From the NCBI GenBank assembly GCA_963823165.1, contig CAWGKV010000004.1, forward strand, positions 90,832-154,831: DNA of 64,000 nucleotides. Reading direction: 5' to 3'. The position numbers were made by a program, and so were the translations under genes. This document shows, piece after piece, positions 8,267-17,175 of the stretch. The notes under the pieces are model-generated. The model was given only the letters and a program-made list of their open reading frames with translations, did not search any database and was not told the DNA's origin. This DNA comes from Roseiarcus sp963823165. Lineage in GTDB: Bacteria; Pseudomonadota; Alphaproteobacteria; Rhizobiales; Beijerinckiaceae. Every line of letters begins with the position of its first letter. The stretch's first letter is position 1.

Positions 8267-8859
8267 CAACTGGCGCTCATGCATTTGTCCTGGTTCGCAT
8301 CGAAGGTGGCCGGTTTATCCGCGTGCTTGGCCGGGCGTCCGCGCGAAACCGCGTCCATGGAGCGCGCGCGCAGGTAGACGTAGATGTCGTTGAGGTAGCA
8401 CATCACGTTCTTGTTTTCCGCGAAAGCCGGCATGACGTTGTCCTTGCCGTTGAGGAAGTCCTTTCGTCCACTGACGACGATGCCATAGAACTCGGCGTAG
8501 GGAATTGTCTTCAACGAGTTCGCCAGCGCCGGCGCATAACTCGAGCCTTCGCCGTCGGGACCATGACAGACATGGCATTCCGAATGGTAGCGGCGGAAGC
8601 CGGAATAGGTATACCAATCGACCGTTCCATCCGCATCGACCTTGAAGGTGGGATCTCCCGCCTTATCCCGCCAGATTCCGTCTTCGTCCTGCTGCACTGC
8701 GGTGGGATCGCCCGGCGGGTCGGCGCGCGCCGACAAAGGCGCGGTCAAGCCCAAAAGCGTCCCAAGACCGACGAGTGCATAGAAAATCCGCACGAACTCA
8801 ATCCCTTGGATGCTGGTTTTCCGTCCATGATGACGAGAAAAGGCCCGACGCGTGCTCAT
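8266..8859 (-). CDS. xoxG: c-type cytochrome XoxG, upstream copy
   Basis: A 197-residue exported cytochrome, first of two consecutive XoxG paralogues after xoxF. The heme motif is CHVCH and the downstream PALANSLKT...EFYGIVVSG block is shared with the second copy, as are VMPAF and the terminal DKCMSAS. The signal peptide lies at about residues 25-45, which suggests the true start may be a little downstream of the ATG at 8859. It begins 47 bases after xoxF ends, so it is probably co-transcribed. A paralogous cytochrome pair here could serve different electron acceptors or growth conditions. Confidence 0.9.
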   Translation of the reverse strand: MSTRRAFSRHHGRKTSIQGIEFVRIFYALVGLGTLLGLTAPLSARADPPGDPTAVQQDEDGIWRDKAGDPTFKVDADGTVDWYTYSGFRRYHSECHVCHGPDGEGSSYAPALANSLKTIPYAEFYGIVVSGRKDFLNGKDNVMPAFAENKNVMCYLNDIYVYLRARSMDAVSRGRPAKHADKPATFDANQDKCMSAS

Positions 8860-8906
8860 CGCCGCATGCGCCGGGCCCGTTATCCTGCTCTTCAGTCAGC
8901 TACCGG

Positions 8907-10712
8907 TCAGTCTTGCGGCAGAGCGAAGACCGTCAGCGAGCCGCCGAGGTTGGTGTAATTCGACAGCGCGGCATAGCCGCCGACCGCGCCAAGCCCGGCG
9001 TGCGGATCGGTCAACCCGGCCGCGAGGCCGATGCCCGCCCAACCGCCGACGCCAGACAGGACCGCCACATACTGGCGGCCGCCGTGTTCGTAAGTCATGA
9101 CGTTGCCGATGATGCCCGACGGAGTCTTGTACTTGTACAGCTCCTTGCCGGTCTTGGCGTCGACCGCCTTCAGATAGCCTTCCAGCGTGCCGTAGAAGAC
9201 GACGCCGCCGGCGGTCGCCAAAGCGCCTCCCCAGTCGGAGAACAAGTCGGGGTTTGACCAGACGATCTTGCCGGTCTTGCCGTCCCACGCGATGAAGTTG
9301 CCCATGTTGTTGTCGCCCTGAGGCGGATACATGGACAGCGTTGCGCCGACATAGGGCTGACCTGCGGTGTAGCTGACCCTGAACGGCTCGTAATCCATGC
9401 AGACATGGTTGGTCGGCACGTAGAAGAGCTGAGTCTCCGGCGAATAGGCCGCCGGCTGCTCATCCTTGGTCCCCAACGCCGCCGGGCAGATGCCCTTCAC
9501 GTTGACGTCCTGTTTCTCCGTCGACATCGCGGCGACACGGTTTGGACGGCCGTAGTTGGCCGAGGACTTGTCCATGTCGATGCTGGTGGCCCAGTTCACC
9601 TTCGGATCATACTTCTCTGCGACCAGCAGCTCACCGTTGTCGCGATCGAGCGTGTAGCCGAAGCCGTTGCGATCGAAATGGGTCAAGAGCTTACGGTCCT
9701 TGCCGTCGATCTTCTGGTCGGTGAGGATCATCTCGTTGACGCCGTCATAGTCCCACTCGTCATGGGGCGTCATCTGATAGACCCACTTGGCCATGCCGGT
9801 GTCGGCGTCGCGCGCGAAGATGGTCATCGACCACTTGTTGTCGCCGGGACGCTGCGATGGGTTCCAGGTCGAAGGATTGCCCGAACCGTAGTAGATCAGA
9901 TTGAGCTGCGGATCGAAGGCGTACCAGCCCCAGGTGTCGCCGCCGCCGATCTTCCACTGATCGCCTTGCCAGGTCTTGAGGGAAGAATCCTTGCCGATCG
10001 GCTTGCCGAGCGCAGTTGTTTTCTCAGGATCGACAAGAAGATCCGAATCCGGGCCTTCCGAATAAGCGCGCCACGCGAGCTTGCCGTCCTTCAAATCGTA
10101 GGCGCTGACCCAACCCCGGACGCCGAATTCGCCGCCCGACACGCCGATGAACACCTTGTCCTTGAAGATGAACGGCGCGTCGGTGCCGGTTTGGCCCTTC
10201 GCCGGATCGCCGTCCTTCACGGACCAGGCGACCTTGCCGTCCTTTGCGTCGAGCGCGACGAGCGTCGTGTCCGCCTGATGCAGGAAGATCTTGCCGTCGG
10301 CGTAGGCGAGGCCGCGGTTGACCGTGTCGCAGCACATCACCGGAATGACGTTCGGATCCTGCTTTGGCTCGTATTTCCAGATGATCTTGCCGTCGTTGTT
10401 GAGGTCGAGCGCAAAGACGGTGTTCGGGAACGGCGCATGGACGTACATCACGTCGCCGATGACCAGCGGCGCGCCCTCGTGACCGCGCAGGACGCCGGTC
10501 GAGAACGTCCAGGCCGGCATGAGCTTGTGGACATTTTCGGTGTTGATCTGCTTGAGTTCCGAGTACCGGGTGTTGGCGAAATTGCCGGCAGGCATCACCC
10601 ACTGCTTCGCGTCGGCAGACATCTTCGCCAAATCGTCATTAGCGGTTGCGTATCCGGCCGTGAACAAGGCCGCGACGCCAAAACAGCTGGAAAGCAATAA
10701 TAATCTGCGCAT
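8907..10712 (-). CDS. xoxF: Lanthanide-dependent methanol dehydrogenase XoxF
   Basis: A 601-residue periplasmic PQQ dehydrogenase oxidising methanol to formaldehyde or formate. It has a signal peptide (residues 1-24), the vicinal disulfide CC at 127-128, metal-ligand candidates E195 (GGEFGVRG) and N279 (SGNP), and WDYD at 320-323. There D321 is the catalytic base and D323 the extra acidic residue diagnostic of lanthanide enzymes. The sequence pattern fits the XoxF5 clade. ATG 10712 follows GGGAGGAAGCT, a good ribosome-binding site. It leads the operon xoxF-xoxG-xoxG-xoxJ-CXXCW. No calcium-type mxaF is present in the window. Confidence 0.97.
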   Translation of the reverse strand: MRRLLLLSSCFGVAALFTAGYATANDDLAKMSADAKQWVMPAGNFANTRYSELKQINTENVHKLMPAWTFSTGVLRGHEGAPLVIGDVMYVHAPFPNTVFALDLNNDGKIIWKYEPKQDPNVIPVMCCDTVNRGLAYADGKIFLHQADTTLVALDAKDGKVAWSVKDGDPAKGQTGTDAPFIFKDKVFIGVSGGEFGVRGWVSAYDLKDGKLAWRAYSEGPDSDLLVDPEKTTALGKPIGKDSSLKTWQGDQWKIGGGDTWGWYAFDPQLNLIYYGSGNPSTWNPSQRPGDNKWSMTIFARDADTGMAKWVYQMTPHDEWDYDGVNEMILTDQKIDGKDRKLLTHFDRNGFGYTLDRDNGELLVAEKYDPKVNWATSIDMDKSSANYGRPNRVAAMSTEKQDVNVKGICPAALGTKDEQPAAYSPETQLFYVPTNHVCMDYEPFRVSYTAGQPYVGATLSMYPPQGDNNMGNFIAWDGKTGKIVWSNPDLFSDWGGALATAGGVVFYGTLEGYLKAVDAKTGKELYKYKTPSGIIGNVMTYEHGGRQYVAVLSGVGGWAGIGLAAGLTDPHAGLGAVGGYAALSNYTNLGGSLTVFALPQD

Positions 10713-11080
10713 AGCTTCCTCCCTGGCTAAAGTTCCTCGTCCGAGCACGACGCGCCTTGCACAGGACTCGCAAGTCTGCGCTTCGCCGCAGCATCCTCAG
10801 TTGGGACGGCCTCGGCAGCGTGTCACGACAGAGCGAAACGAGTGACCTCCCTCTTGCGGGGAATCTCGCTTTGCCTCCGATAAGTGTGCCGGAGCTCCCG
10901 ATCCCCGACACCCGTGCAGCCGAAACCTGGAAAAAGATAAGTCCGTCGACTTTTTGGCGCAAGCACAAACTTCAGCGAAAGTCTTTATGACGCCATAGCC
11001 GGTGTCACTCACCCGGCGGCTATTTGCCTCTCCCTTCCTCCTTCTCTAAACCCGCGCCAGTCTGGACGTGGCCGGGGTCG
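10713..11080. promoter_or_regulatory. Divergent intergenic region between xoxF and the metallohydrolase gene
   Basis: This 368-base stretch must hold the promoters of the xox operon (leftwards) and of the metallohydrolase/SoxYZ-like pair (rightwards). Apart from the xoxF ribosome-binding site (GGGAGG, just upstream of 10712) I cannot point to convincing -35/-10 boxes or a clear operator palindrome. No supportable gene is seen. Confidence 0.45.
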
Positions 11081-12019
11081 ATGCGAGTTAAGCTAGTTGC
11101 GCTTTTCGTCATAATTCTGGCGTTCGCCGCAATTGTTTCGTCGCGGGCGGCGACGCTCGCTCCCCTGCCGGTTCAGGAGATCGCGCCCGGCGTCTTCGCC
11201 CACGCCGGGGCGATCGCTCTGATGAGCGAGGAAAATTTGGGCGACATCGCCAATATCGGCTTCGTCATCGGCGACAAGGGGGTCGCCGTGATCGACACGG
11301 GCGGCAGCGTGCCGGTGGGCGAGCGGCTGCTGGCGGCGATCCGCGCGAGAACCGACAAACCAATTCTCTATGTCGTCAACACGCACGAGCACCCCGATCA
11401 CGTGTTCGGCAACGCCGCCTTCGACGGGCTCGGCGCCACATTCGTCGGCCATCACAATCTGCCGCGATCGCTCGGCGCCCGCGGCGCCTTCTATCTGAAG
11501 GCGTTCCGGAAGATCATCGGCGACGCCCTCGTCGACCAGGTGAGAATCATTCCGCCGACGCTGCTCGTCGAAGACCGTCTGACGCTCGATCTGGGCGGCC
11601 GCAGCCTCGAGCTTCAGGCGTGGCCGCCGGCCCATACCGATTGCGATCTCACCGTCTTCGATACCGCGACGCGCACTTTGTTTTCCGGCGACCTGGTCTT
11701 CGTCGGCCACCTGCCGATCATCGACGGCTCGCTCAAGGGTTGGCTCTCGGACCTGGACGCGCTGGCGGCGGTTCCCGCGGCGCTCGTCATTCCGGGCCAT
11801 GGACCGCTCGGCCTTCCCTGGCCGTCAGCGATCAATGACGAGCGTGCGTATTTCACCGGACTGGCCAGGGACGTGAAGGCGTTCATCGCCCGCGGCGAGC
11901 CGGTTGACGCTGCCGCCAAACAGGCCGGACAATCGCAGCGCGACGGCTGGCGCCTGTTCGACGACTACAACGCGCGCAATGCGACGGCCGCCTACTCGGA
12001 ATATGAGTGGGACCAATAG
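11081..12019 (+). CDS. Quinoprotein relay system zinc metallohydrolase (MBL fold)
   Basis: The 312-residue protein has an export signal (VALFVIILAFAAIVSSRAA) and a metallo-beta-lactamase fold with the metal-binding motif NTHEHPDH, a second His in PPAHTDCD, and LFSGDLVF and IPGHGP further on. It matches the subgroup found next to PQQ dehydrogenases (TIGR04558/04559-type), thought to work in a quinoprotein-linked redox or sulfur relay; substrate is unknown. ATG 11081 is chosen because it begins the signal peptide. It is followed 35 bases later by the SoxYZ-like carrier gene and divergent from xoxF, which supports the assignment. Confidence 0.85.
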   Translation: MRVKLVALFVIILAFAAIVSSRAATLAPLPVQEIAPGVFAHAGAIALMSEENLGDIANIGFVIGDKGVAVIDTGGSVPVGERLLAAIRARTDKPILYVVNTHEHPDHVFGNAAFDGLGATFVGHHNLPRSLGARGAFYLKAFRKIIGDALVDQVRIIPPTLLVEDRLTLDLGGRSLELQAWPPAHTDCDLTVFDTATRTLFSGDLVFVGHLPIIDGSLKGWLSDLDALAAVPAALVIPGHGPLGLPWPSAINDERAYFTGLARDVKAFIARGEPVDAAAKQAGQSQRDGWRLFDDYNARNATAAYSEYEWDQ

Positions 12020-12054
12020 TCCCGCGGGCCTTGATCACAGACGGGAGGGTTGCG

Positions 12055-12879
12055 ATGCATGAGATGCTGACAAGGCGGCAGGCGTTCGTCGGACTCGCGC
12101 TCATCGGGGCGGGCGCCGCGAGCCGCCCGGCCCGGGCGCAAGCCGACGAGGAGCCCGATCCCTGGCCCGAGCTCGCGCGCATGTTCTTCAACGACCGGCC
12201 GATCGCCGAGGACGACGCCATGGTGTCGTTCGACGCGCCCGCGCGGGCGGAAGACGCGGCCCTGGCGCCGATGTCGTTTTCCGCCAGGCTGGCCGCCGGG
12301 GACCCGCGCCGGGTCGTCAAGCTGACGCTGGTCATCGACGAGAATCCCGTGCCGCTCGCGGCTGTGTTCACCCTCGGCGAGAAGGCCGGCGACACGCGCA
12401 TTTCGACTCGCGTCCGCGTCAATTCCTACACCGACGTGCATGTCGTGGCCGAGCTCAGCGACGGCTCGCTGCATATGGCGACCCGTCACGTGAAGGCGGC
12501 CGGCGGTTGTTCGGCCCCGATGGTCAAGAGCATGGACGAGGCGCTGGCGACCCTCGGCCAGATGAAGTTCCGCATCCTGCCGCCCACTCCGGAAGCGCCG
12601 AACGAGGCGCTGCTGATGATCCGCCACCCCAACAATTCCGGTATGCAGATGGATCAGGTCACCCGGCTGTACACGCCGGCGCGGTATGTCGACAAACTGG
12701 CGGTCTATCAGGGGGACGATCTCGTCTTCTCGATGGCGGGCGGAATTTCGATCTCTGAGGACCCGAACTTTCGCTTCACCTTCAAGCCCAACGGCGCGAA
12801 GGAATTCCGCGCCGAGGGCGAGGACACCGCCGGCAAGCGGTTCTCCGGCGCGTGGCCCGCGACGCGCGACGGAGCTTAG
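12055..12879 (+). CDS. Quinoprotein dehydrogenase-associated SoxYZ-like carrier protein
   Basis: A 274-residue exported protein. It has a signal peptide with a twin-arginine-like start (LTRRQAFVGLALIG), a SoxY-like domain up to about residue 165 with the carrier cysteine in KAAGGCSAP, and a SoxZ-like C-terminal half (ALLMIRHPNNSGMQMD). In Sox systems the equivalent cysteine carries the sulfur substrate. This fused YZ form (TIGR04557) occurs beside PQQ dehydrogenases; its cargo is unknown. Note that here the Gly-Gly-Cys lies internally rather than at the C-terminus. The ATG follows GGAGGG. It shares an operon with the metallohydrolase. Confidence 0.87.
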   Translation: MHEMLTRRQAFVGLALIGAGAASRPARAQADEEPDPWPELARMFFNDRPIAEDDAMVSFDAPARAEDAALAPMSFSARLAAGDPRRVVKLTLVIDENPVPLAAVFTLGEKAGDTRISTRVRVNSYTDVHVVAELSDGSLHMATRHVKAAGGCSAPMVKSMDEALATLGQMKFRILPPTPEAPNEALLMIRHPNNSGMQMDQVTRLYTPARYVDKLAVYQGDDLVFSMAGGISISEDPNFRFTFKPNGAKEFRAEGEDTAGKRFSGAWPATRDGA

Positions 12880-12967
12880 CGGTCCCGCTTCGGTCAAAGG
12901 GAATGCGTTGTCCGACGTCAGGCACAACCCGTGCTCCCCGCGGTTAGCGGTGATCCACTCGCGGACG

Positions 12968-13333
12968 CTAAAAGCAGCGCACTTCCGCTTCCGCCTGGGC
13001 GCGGCGCAACTCCGCGAGCGCGTCTCGCGCCAGCGCTGATCCGCGGAACATGCCGCCGATCTGGCCGGACGCCTGGTCCATCGAGGCCACCGTCTCCCCG
13101 GCCACGTAGGCGTCGTAGGGAAGCAACGAGGCGATGACGTCGATCGAACAGGAACATTTGTCGAGCGCCTCGCGGGTGTCGCCATTGACCTTCATGCAAG
13201 CGAAGACATATTCGGCCCGCGCCGATGTCGGATAGTCGTTGGTCGGCGCGCCCGCTGCGACGGCCTGGGCCGCGTTCGCCATCGCGATGACGGCGGCGAC
13301 CAGAAACGACTCCACGCTCTTCAAGCGCATCAT
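12968..13333 (-). CDS. Small exported cysteine-containing protein
   Basis: A 121-residue protein with a signal peptide (SFLVAAVIAMANAAQAVA) and four cysteines, two of them in KCSCSID around residue 60 and one at the C-terminus (EVRCF). It may bind metal or form disulfides in the periplasm. The start is supported by GGGAGAGCC before ATG ATG. It is convergent with the SoxYZ-like gene and 50 bases downstream of mfnF, so it may be co-transcribed with mfnF. Proteins with this CSCS pattern occur beside quinoprotein genes, but I cannot name a function. Confidence 0.7.
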   Translation of the reverse strand: MMRLKSVESFLVAAVIAMANAAQAVAAGAPTNDYPTSARAEYVFACMKVNGDTREALDKCSCSIDVIASLLPYDAYVAGETVASMDQASGQIGGMFRGSALARDALAELRRAQAEAEVRCF

Positions 13334-13383
13334 TGGCTCTCCCTAAGCGCCCTCGGCCGGGTTCGCGAAGACCTGCAGGCCGT

Positions 13384-14409
13384 TCAGCGGCCGGACTCTC
13401 TCGCCGCGAGCAATGCGACGGCGGCCGCCGGCGCGCAATGCGAGGCTTCCGCGGGCGCGGCGATCAGCGAAGAAAATCCGACGCAGGACCGCCGCAGGCG
13501 GCGTGCGACCTCCGCGGCGAGGCCTTCCCCGACGCCGGCGGCGACCACTGGCGCCGCGGCCGCCATGTCGTGGCGGGAGAGGCGCAGGAAGGCGGCGTCG
13601 GCGATTTCGCGAATTTGCGCTTCCGCGAACCAGGCGGCAAGCCCGTCCCATTCCGGCGCGGCGGCCTCGTCCGCTTCGCGTCCGATCATCCGCGCCAGAC
13701 GCGCCCGCGAGGCGTCGGCGGTCTTCTCGCGGCCGTCGGCGGCCGGCATTTTGTCCGCGCCCTCGGGCAGGTCGCCCAGGATGCGATGGACGTCGGCGGC
13801 GCTGGCGAAATATTCGTTCATCAGCGGGGTCCAGGCGCCGCGGAAGGGCGCGCGGGGGGCCACGGCCATGACGAAGCTGCGCGTCATTCCGGTATAGACC
13901 AGTTCGCCCGCGGCGAGCCGTTCCGCGTCGGTGTAGCCGAGCGCCGCGACCCGGCCGCCGACGATGGGAACGAGATCGGCCGTCGTCGAGCCGATGTCGA
14001 CGAGCAGCCCGTCCGGAAGCTCGACCGCCAGCAGAGCGGCGCTCGCGTGCCAATTGGCAGAAGCAATGTCTCCGGCATGGGCAGCGGCCTCGCTAAGCTC
14101 GACGAAGCCGGCGCGCCCCGCATAGAACAGCAAGGAGGCCGGGGCGAGATGTTTCGCCGCGATCGCCGCGAGTCCGGCGACGCCCTCTCGTCGCGAGGCG
14201 AAGGCGTCGCACAATTCGCCGGTCATGGTGATCGCATGACGGTCGGCGCCGCCCAACTCGCCCTGGAGCGCGTCGAACGCGGCTTCGAGGCTGCCGAGGC
14301 CGAGCCACAGCGGCGTCGCCGCCTGAATCGCCGCCTGGACGCGCCCGCCCTTGACGCGCGCCGCCTTCAGATGCGCGCCGCCGATGTCCCAGCCGATGAC
14401 GACGCTCAC
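13384..14409 (-). CDS. mfnF: Methylofuran/methanofuran biosynthesis protein MfnF (hydantoinase-fold)
   Basis: A 341-residue protein of the ASKHA/hydantoinase A superfamily. It begins VIGWDIGGAHLKAA, a phosphate-binding loop, and contains LLVDIGSTTADLVPI near residue 135, both typical of MfnF. In archaea MfnF joins the aminomethylfuran phosphate and tyramine units of methanofuran; the bacterial homologue is taken to act in methylofuran assembly. GTG start at 14409 with GGGGAGAT upstream. It lies near mfnE and mfnB, which supports the role. Confidence 0.85.
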   Translation of the reverse strand: MSVVIGWDIGGAHLKAARVKGGRVQAAIQAATPLWLGLGSLEAAFDALQGELGGADRHAITMTGELCDAFASRREGVAGLAAIAAKHLAPASLLFYAGRAGFVELSEAAAHAGDIASANWHASAALLAVELPDGLLVDIGSTTADLVPIVGGRVAALGYTDAERLAAGELVYTGMTRSFVMAVAPRAPFRGAWTPLMNEYFASAADVHRILGDLPEGADKMPAADGREKTADASRARLARMIGREADEAAAPEWDGLAAWFAEAQIREIADAAFLRLSRHDMAAAAPVVAAGVGEGLAAEVARRLRRSCVGFSSLIAAPAEASHCAPAAAVALLAARESGR

Positions 14410-14619
14410 CGTATCTCCCCAGATGCCGGGGCGACGCTAGCAGCTGAAATGCTTCGCTCGCAATAAGGCTGCAGTCCTTTGCAGGCGTCCCTGCGAAACC
14501 GCGCCGTTCGGTCGGCAACTCAGCTCACGAGGTCGGGAGTGGCGGGATGAACGGGCGAGCACCGCCAATTTGACGTCTGGCGCCATTCTGGGCTCATGAG
14601 TTTACAGAGCCAAGTCATT

Positions 14620-15111
14620 AAATAATTTGCTGGTATTCGTAGTCGTGACGAGCGGGTCTTCCGGGCTTGGGCGGGATCGGAGCGCGCGTCTCGGCGATCA
14701 ATTGCTTGGAGGTCTCGTCCAAACACACGAGAGGACGATCGGGATCGCGCGGCCTCTGGTAGGTTTCCAGCACGTCTTCCATGGCGGCGACGAAGCCCGG
14801 ATTGGCTTCGGGCGGGATCACCCATTGCCGCCTGCGGTGCGGTTTAAGGGCGTTTTTTTTAACGTCCGTCCGATCGTATTGTCGCTCGCCTTCTCGACGA
14901 TGTTCAATTCGACGACTTTCTCTTCGAGGAGACGCAGGCTCCAGCGCGCGAACCCTTCCGGAGCGGGCGAGCAAGCCAGAGCGATCAGTTTCGCCTCCGC
15001 CGCCCCGTCGAATATCCGCGGCCGGGCAGAGTTGGGATTGTACTTGCGGGTCAGCGTCGTCTCGAACCCCTCCTCGACCAGCTGCTGACGCGTGCGAGCG
15101 ACATTGTTGAC
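14620..15111 (-). pseudogene. IS630-family transposase remnant
   Basis: This is a partial transposase, missing about 50 N-terminal residues and everything after the DDE-type LVCLDETSKQLIAE block (about 14690-14730), ending in DYEYQQII. Between the first part (up to TLKKT near 14860) and the second part (NALKPHRRRQWVIPPEANPG) the frame changes at a run of eight A on the coding strand, around 14852-14860. Some IS630 elements use frameshifting on such A-runs, so the shift could be original, but the truncations make the copy dead. It is fused to an exported-protein gene upstream. Confidence 0.85.
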
Positions 15112-15612
15112 GCTGGTGTCCAGCGCTGCGCTCGATCGCAGCAGAGGAACCCCATATTCCCGTTCGATCTTCATCTGGCCGTCTTGCCGGATGAGCGACA
15201 GCGAAACGGTAGTCTCGCCCTGCACCCCGACGCCAAGTGCCGGGTTTTCCGACCGAAAGTCCATCACCACGGTGACCTGACAAGAGTTATGGTCGTCGCT
15301 GCATGAGACCCCCACCGACCCCGGCACGACGTGGTAAGACCGGATCGGCCACCGCCGGATCAAATACAGCTTGTCCTGATAGACTTGGGCCCGGGTCATC
15401 TCGTGGCCGTAGTAGTTCACCCTGTTGGCGTAGAACTTTTCCACGGCCTGAGGCGTGGCGGTCGCGTCGTTCGCCCAGACGGAGAAGTAGCTGTCCCAAT
15501 ACGCATCCTCTGCCGACGAAGAAGCGCCCCAGGCGCAGGCGGACGCGAGCGAAAAGAGCGCGGCTGCGGTCAGACTGCGGAGCATCTCGAGTCTCCCTCC
15601 TCTCGGCGTCAA
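14818..15612 (-). pseudogene. Exported NTF2-like protein gene fused to an IS630 transposase remnant
   Basis: The reading frame is a chimera of 264 codons. Residues 1 to about 160 form an exported protein (signal peptide about residues 10-29, then SAEDAYWDSYFSVWAND and a SnoaL/NTF2-like body rich in aromatic residues). From about residue 168 (position 15111 downwards) the frame becomes IS630-family transposase (RTRQQLVEEGFE, then AKLIALACSPAPEGFARWSL). The original 3' end of the exported gene is therefore replaced, probably by insertion and decay. Whether the truncated product still functions is unknown. A minority possibility is that the insertion fell just after the last important residue. 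Confidence 0.75.
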
Positions 15613-15961
15613 GAGAACGAGGCTGGCCCGGTTTTGCTCCGTTTTGCTGCGTGCTGCCGGTCCACCAGCGTCAATTGGGGTTCGAGACTTCGCTTCCCAG
15701 AGCCCGCTCCAGCGCTACGGGCCGCATTCTCTCGCAAGCGGAGATGGGTATCATTCGCGGGAATCGTCTGTTGAGGATCGGTGAAATGCCCACAACGGTG
15801 GGATCGGAGAAACCCGGAGCGACGGCGATGGAACCGGTTGCGGCCTCGAAGGGGTTGCGTTCCGCGGCCCAGAGGCGACCGACACGTGCACCCAGGTTCG
15901 AACGCGCTCGCCGCCCAGGCCCATTCCCGGGCCAGGCCGGCGCGTGTGACGAGCAGCCCGC
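15613..15961. other. Intergenic stretch without a recognisable gene
   Basis: About 350 bases between the disrupted exported-protein gene and mfnE. The short open frames here have no signal peptide, no domain and no good ribosome-binding site. The region presumably holds the promoter of the mfnE-flavoprotein-DUF6513 operon, but I see no clear boxes. Confidence 0.5.
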
Positions 15962-16633
15962 TTGAGGCCCGCGGCCCGCCCGTTGCGCGCGCCCCTCGCG
16001 GTCGTCAAGCTCGGCGGAAGCCAGGCCAAGGGTCCGCATCTCAAAAACTGGCTTCATGCCATCGCGGCCGAGGCGGGTTCGATCGTGCTCGTGCCCGGCG
16101 GCGGCCCCTTCGCCGACGCGGTGCGCGCCGCCCAGGCTTCCATGGGCTTCGACGACGGCGCCGCCCACGCGATGGCGCTGACGGCGATGGCGCAATTCGG
16201 CCGCGCGTTGCAGAGCCTTGATCCCGCCTTCAGGTTGACGGCGTCGCGTTCGGCGATCTCGCGTGCGCTGAAGGATGGCAAGGTCCCCGTCTGGTCGCCT
16301 GAGCCGATGGCGCGCGCCGCCGCCCTGCCGGAATCCTGGGACCTGACCTCCGACAGCCTTTCAGCCTGGCTCGCAGGCGAACTCGCTGCGGACCGGCTGC
16401 TGCTCGTCAAGCACGGCCGTTTCGAGGCGGCCGCCTACGACGTCCGCGATCTCGTCGCGCAAGGCGTCGTAGATCCATTGTTTCCGCGCTATCTCGGACA
16501 GAGCGGCGCTCGGGCCTGGCTCGCGCCGTCGACCGGCTTCGCGAGATTCGCCGAAGGGTTGCGGTACGAGATATTTCCTGAAATCGTGGGCGGAGACGAG
16601 GCGGCGGAGGATCGAGCGCCGACAACCCGATGA
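15962..16633 (+). CDS. mfnE: [5-(Aminomethyl)furan-3-yl]methyl phosphate kinase MfnE
   Basis: A 223-residue amino-acid-kinase-fold enzyme that phosphorylates the furan phosphate precursor of methylofuran. The N-terminal VVKLGGSQAKG and SIVLVPGGGPFADAVR, and later LLLVKHG, are the nucleotide and substrate loops of this fold. No ATG is available near the conserved start; TTG 15962 is used, TTG 15983 is possible. The gene ends four bases into the next (ATGA overlap), so it is the first of a three-gene cofactor operon. The role is taken from the archaeal enzyme and the neighbours. Confidence 0.85.
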   Translation: MRPAARPLRAPLAVVKLGGSQAKGPHLKNWLHAIAAEAGSIVLVPGGGPFADAVRAAQASMGFDDGAAHAMALTAMAQFGRALQSLDPAFRLTASRSAISRALKDGKVPVWSPEPMARAAALPESWDLTSDSLSAWLAGELAADRLLLVKHGRFEAAAYDVRDLVAQGVVDPLFPRYLGQSGARAWLAPSTGFARFAEGLRYEIFPEIVGGDEAAEDRAPTTR

Positions 16634-17175
16634 CCAAATTTCAAACGCCGCGCTGGGGATGGGCGCTCACCGGATCGGGGCATTTCCTGAAGGAGAGCCT
16701 GGCGCTGATCCGCGAACTCGAACACGTGGACCTCTTCGTCAGCAGGGCGGGCGCCGAAGTGCTGCGCATGTACAAGCAGGAGCTCGCGCTGCCGGGGTCG
16801 ACCCGCGTCTATCGCGACACCTCGGCGAGCTCGGCGCCGGTCGGGCAGTTCTATTACGGCGTTTATCACACACTGATCGTGGCGCCCGCGACGTCGAACG
16901 CGGTCGCCAAGTTCGTCTACGGGATCTCCGACGATCTCGTCAGCAATGTCTTTGCCCAAGGCGGCAAGTGCCGCGTCCCGGTCATCGTCTTCGCCTGCGA
17001 CACGGCGCCGGAGCTCGAGACCGAAGCGCCGAAAGGGATGGTGAAAGTCTATCCGCGCCCGATCGACCTCGAGAACCGCGAGCGTCTGGGACGCTTCCCC
17101 GGCGCGACGACGGTCGATTCGATCGCGGAGCTTGGCGAGGCGATTGCGCGGCGGCGCAGCGAAATCGGCGCATGA
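16630..17175 (+). CDS. Flavoprotein, DmrB/archaeoflavoprotein-like
   Basis: A 181-residue protein of the FMN-binding flavoprotein family (HFCD fold), with WALTGSGHFLKESL at the N-terminus, SAPVGQFYYGVYHTLIVAPA around residues 65-85 and FACDTAPE. It resembles DmrB, which reduces dihydromethanopterin in the last step of H4MPT synthesis. That is the best guess because it sits between mfnE and the dihydropteroate-synthase-like gene, with overlaps of four bases at both ends. An aromatic-acid-decarboxylase-type flavoprotein is the alternative. Confidence 0.8.
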   Translation: MTKFQTPRWGWALTGSGHFLKESLALIRELEHVDLFVSRAGAEVLRMYKQELALPGSTRVYRDTSASSAPVGQFYYGVYHTLIVAPATSNAVAKFVYGISDDLVSNVFAQGGKCRVPVIVFACDTAPELETEAPKGMVKVYPRPIDLENRERLGRFPGATTVDSIAELGEAIARRRSEIGA

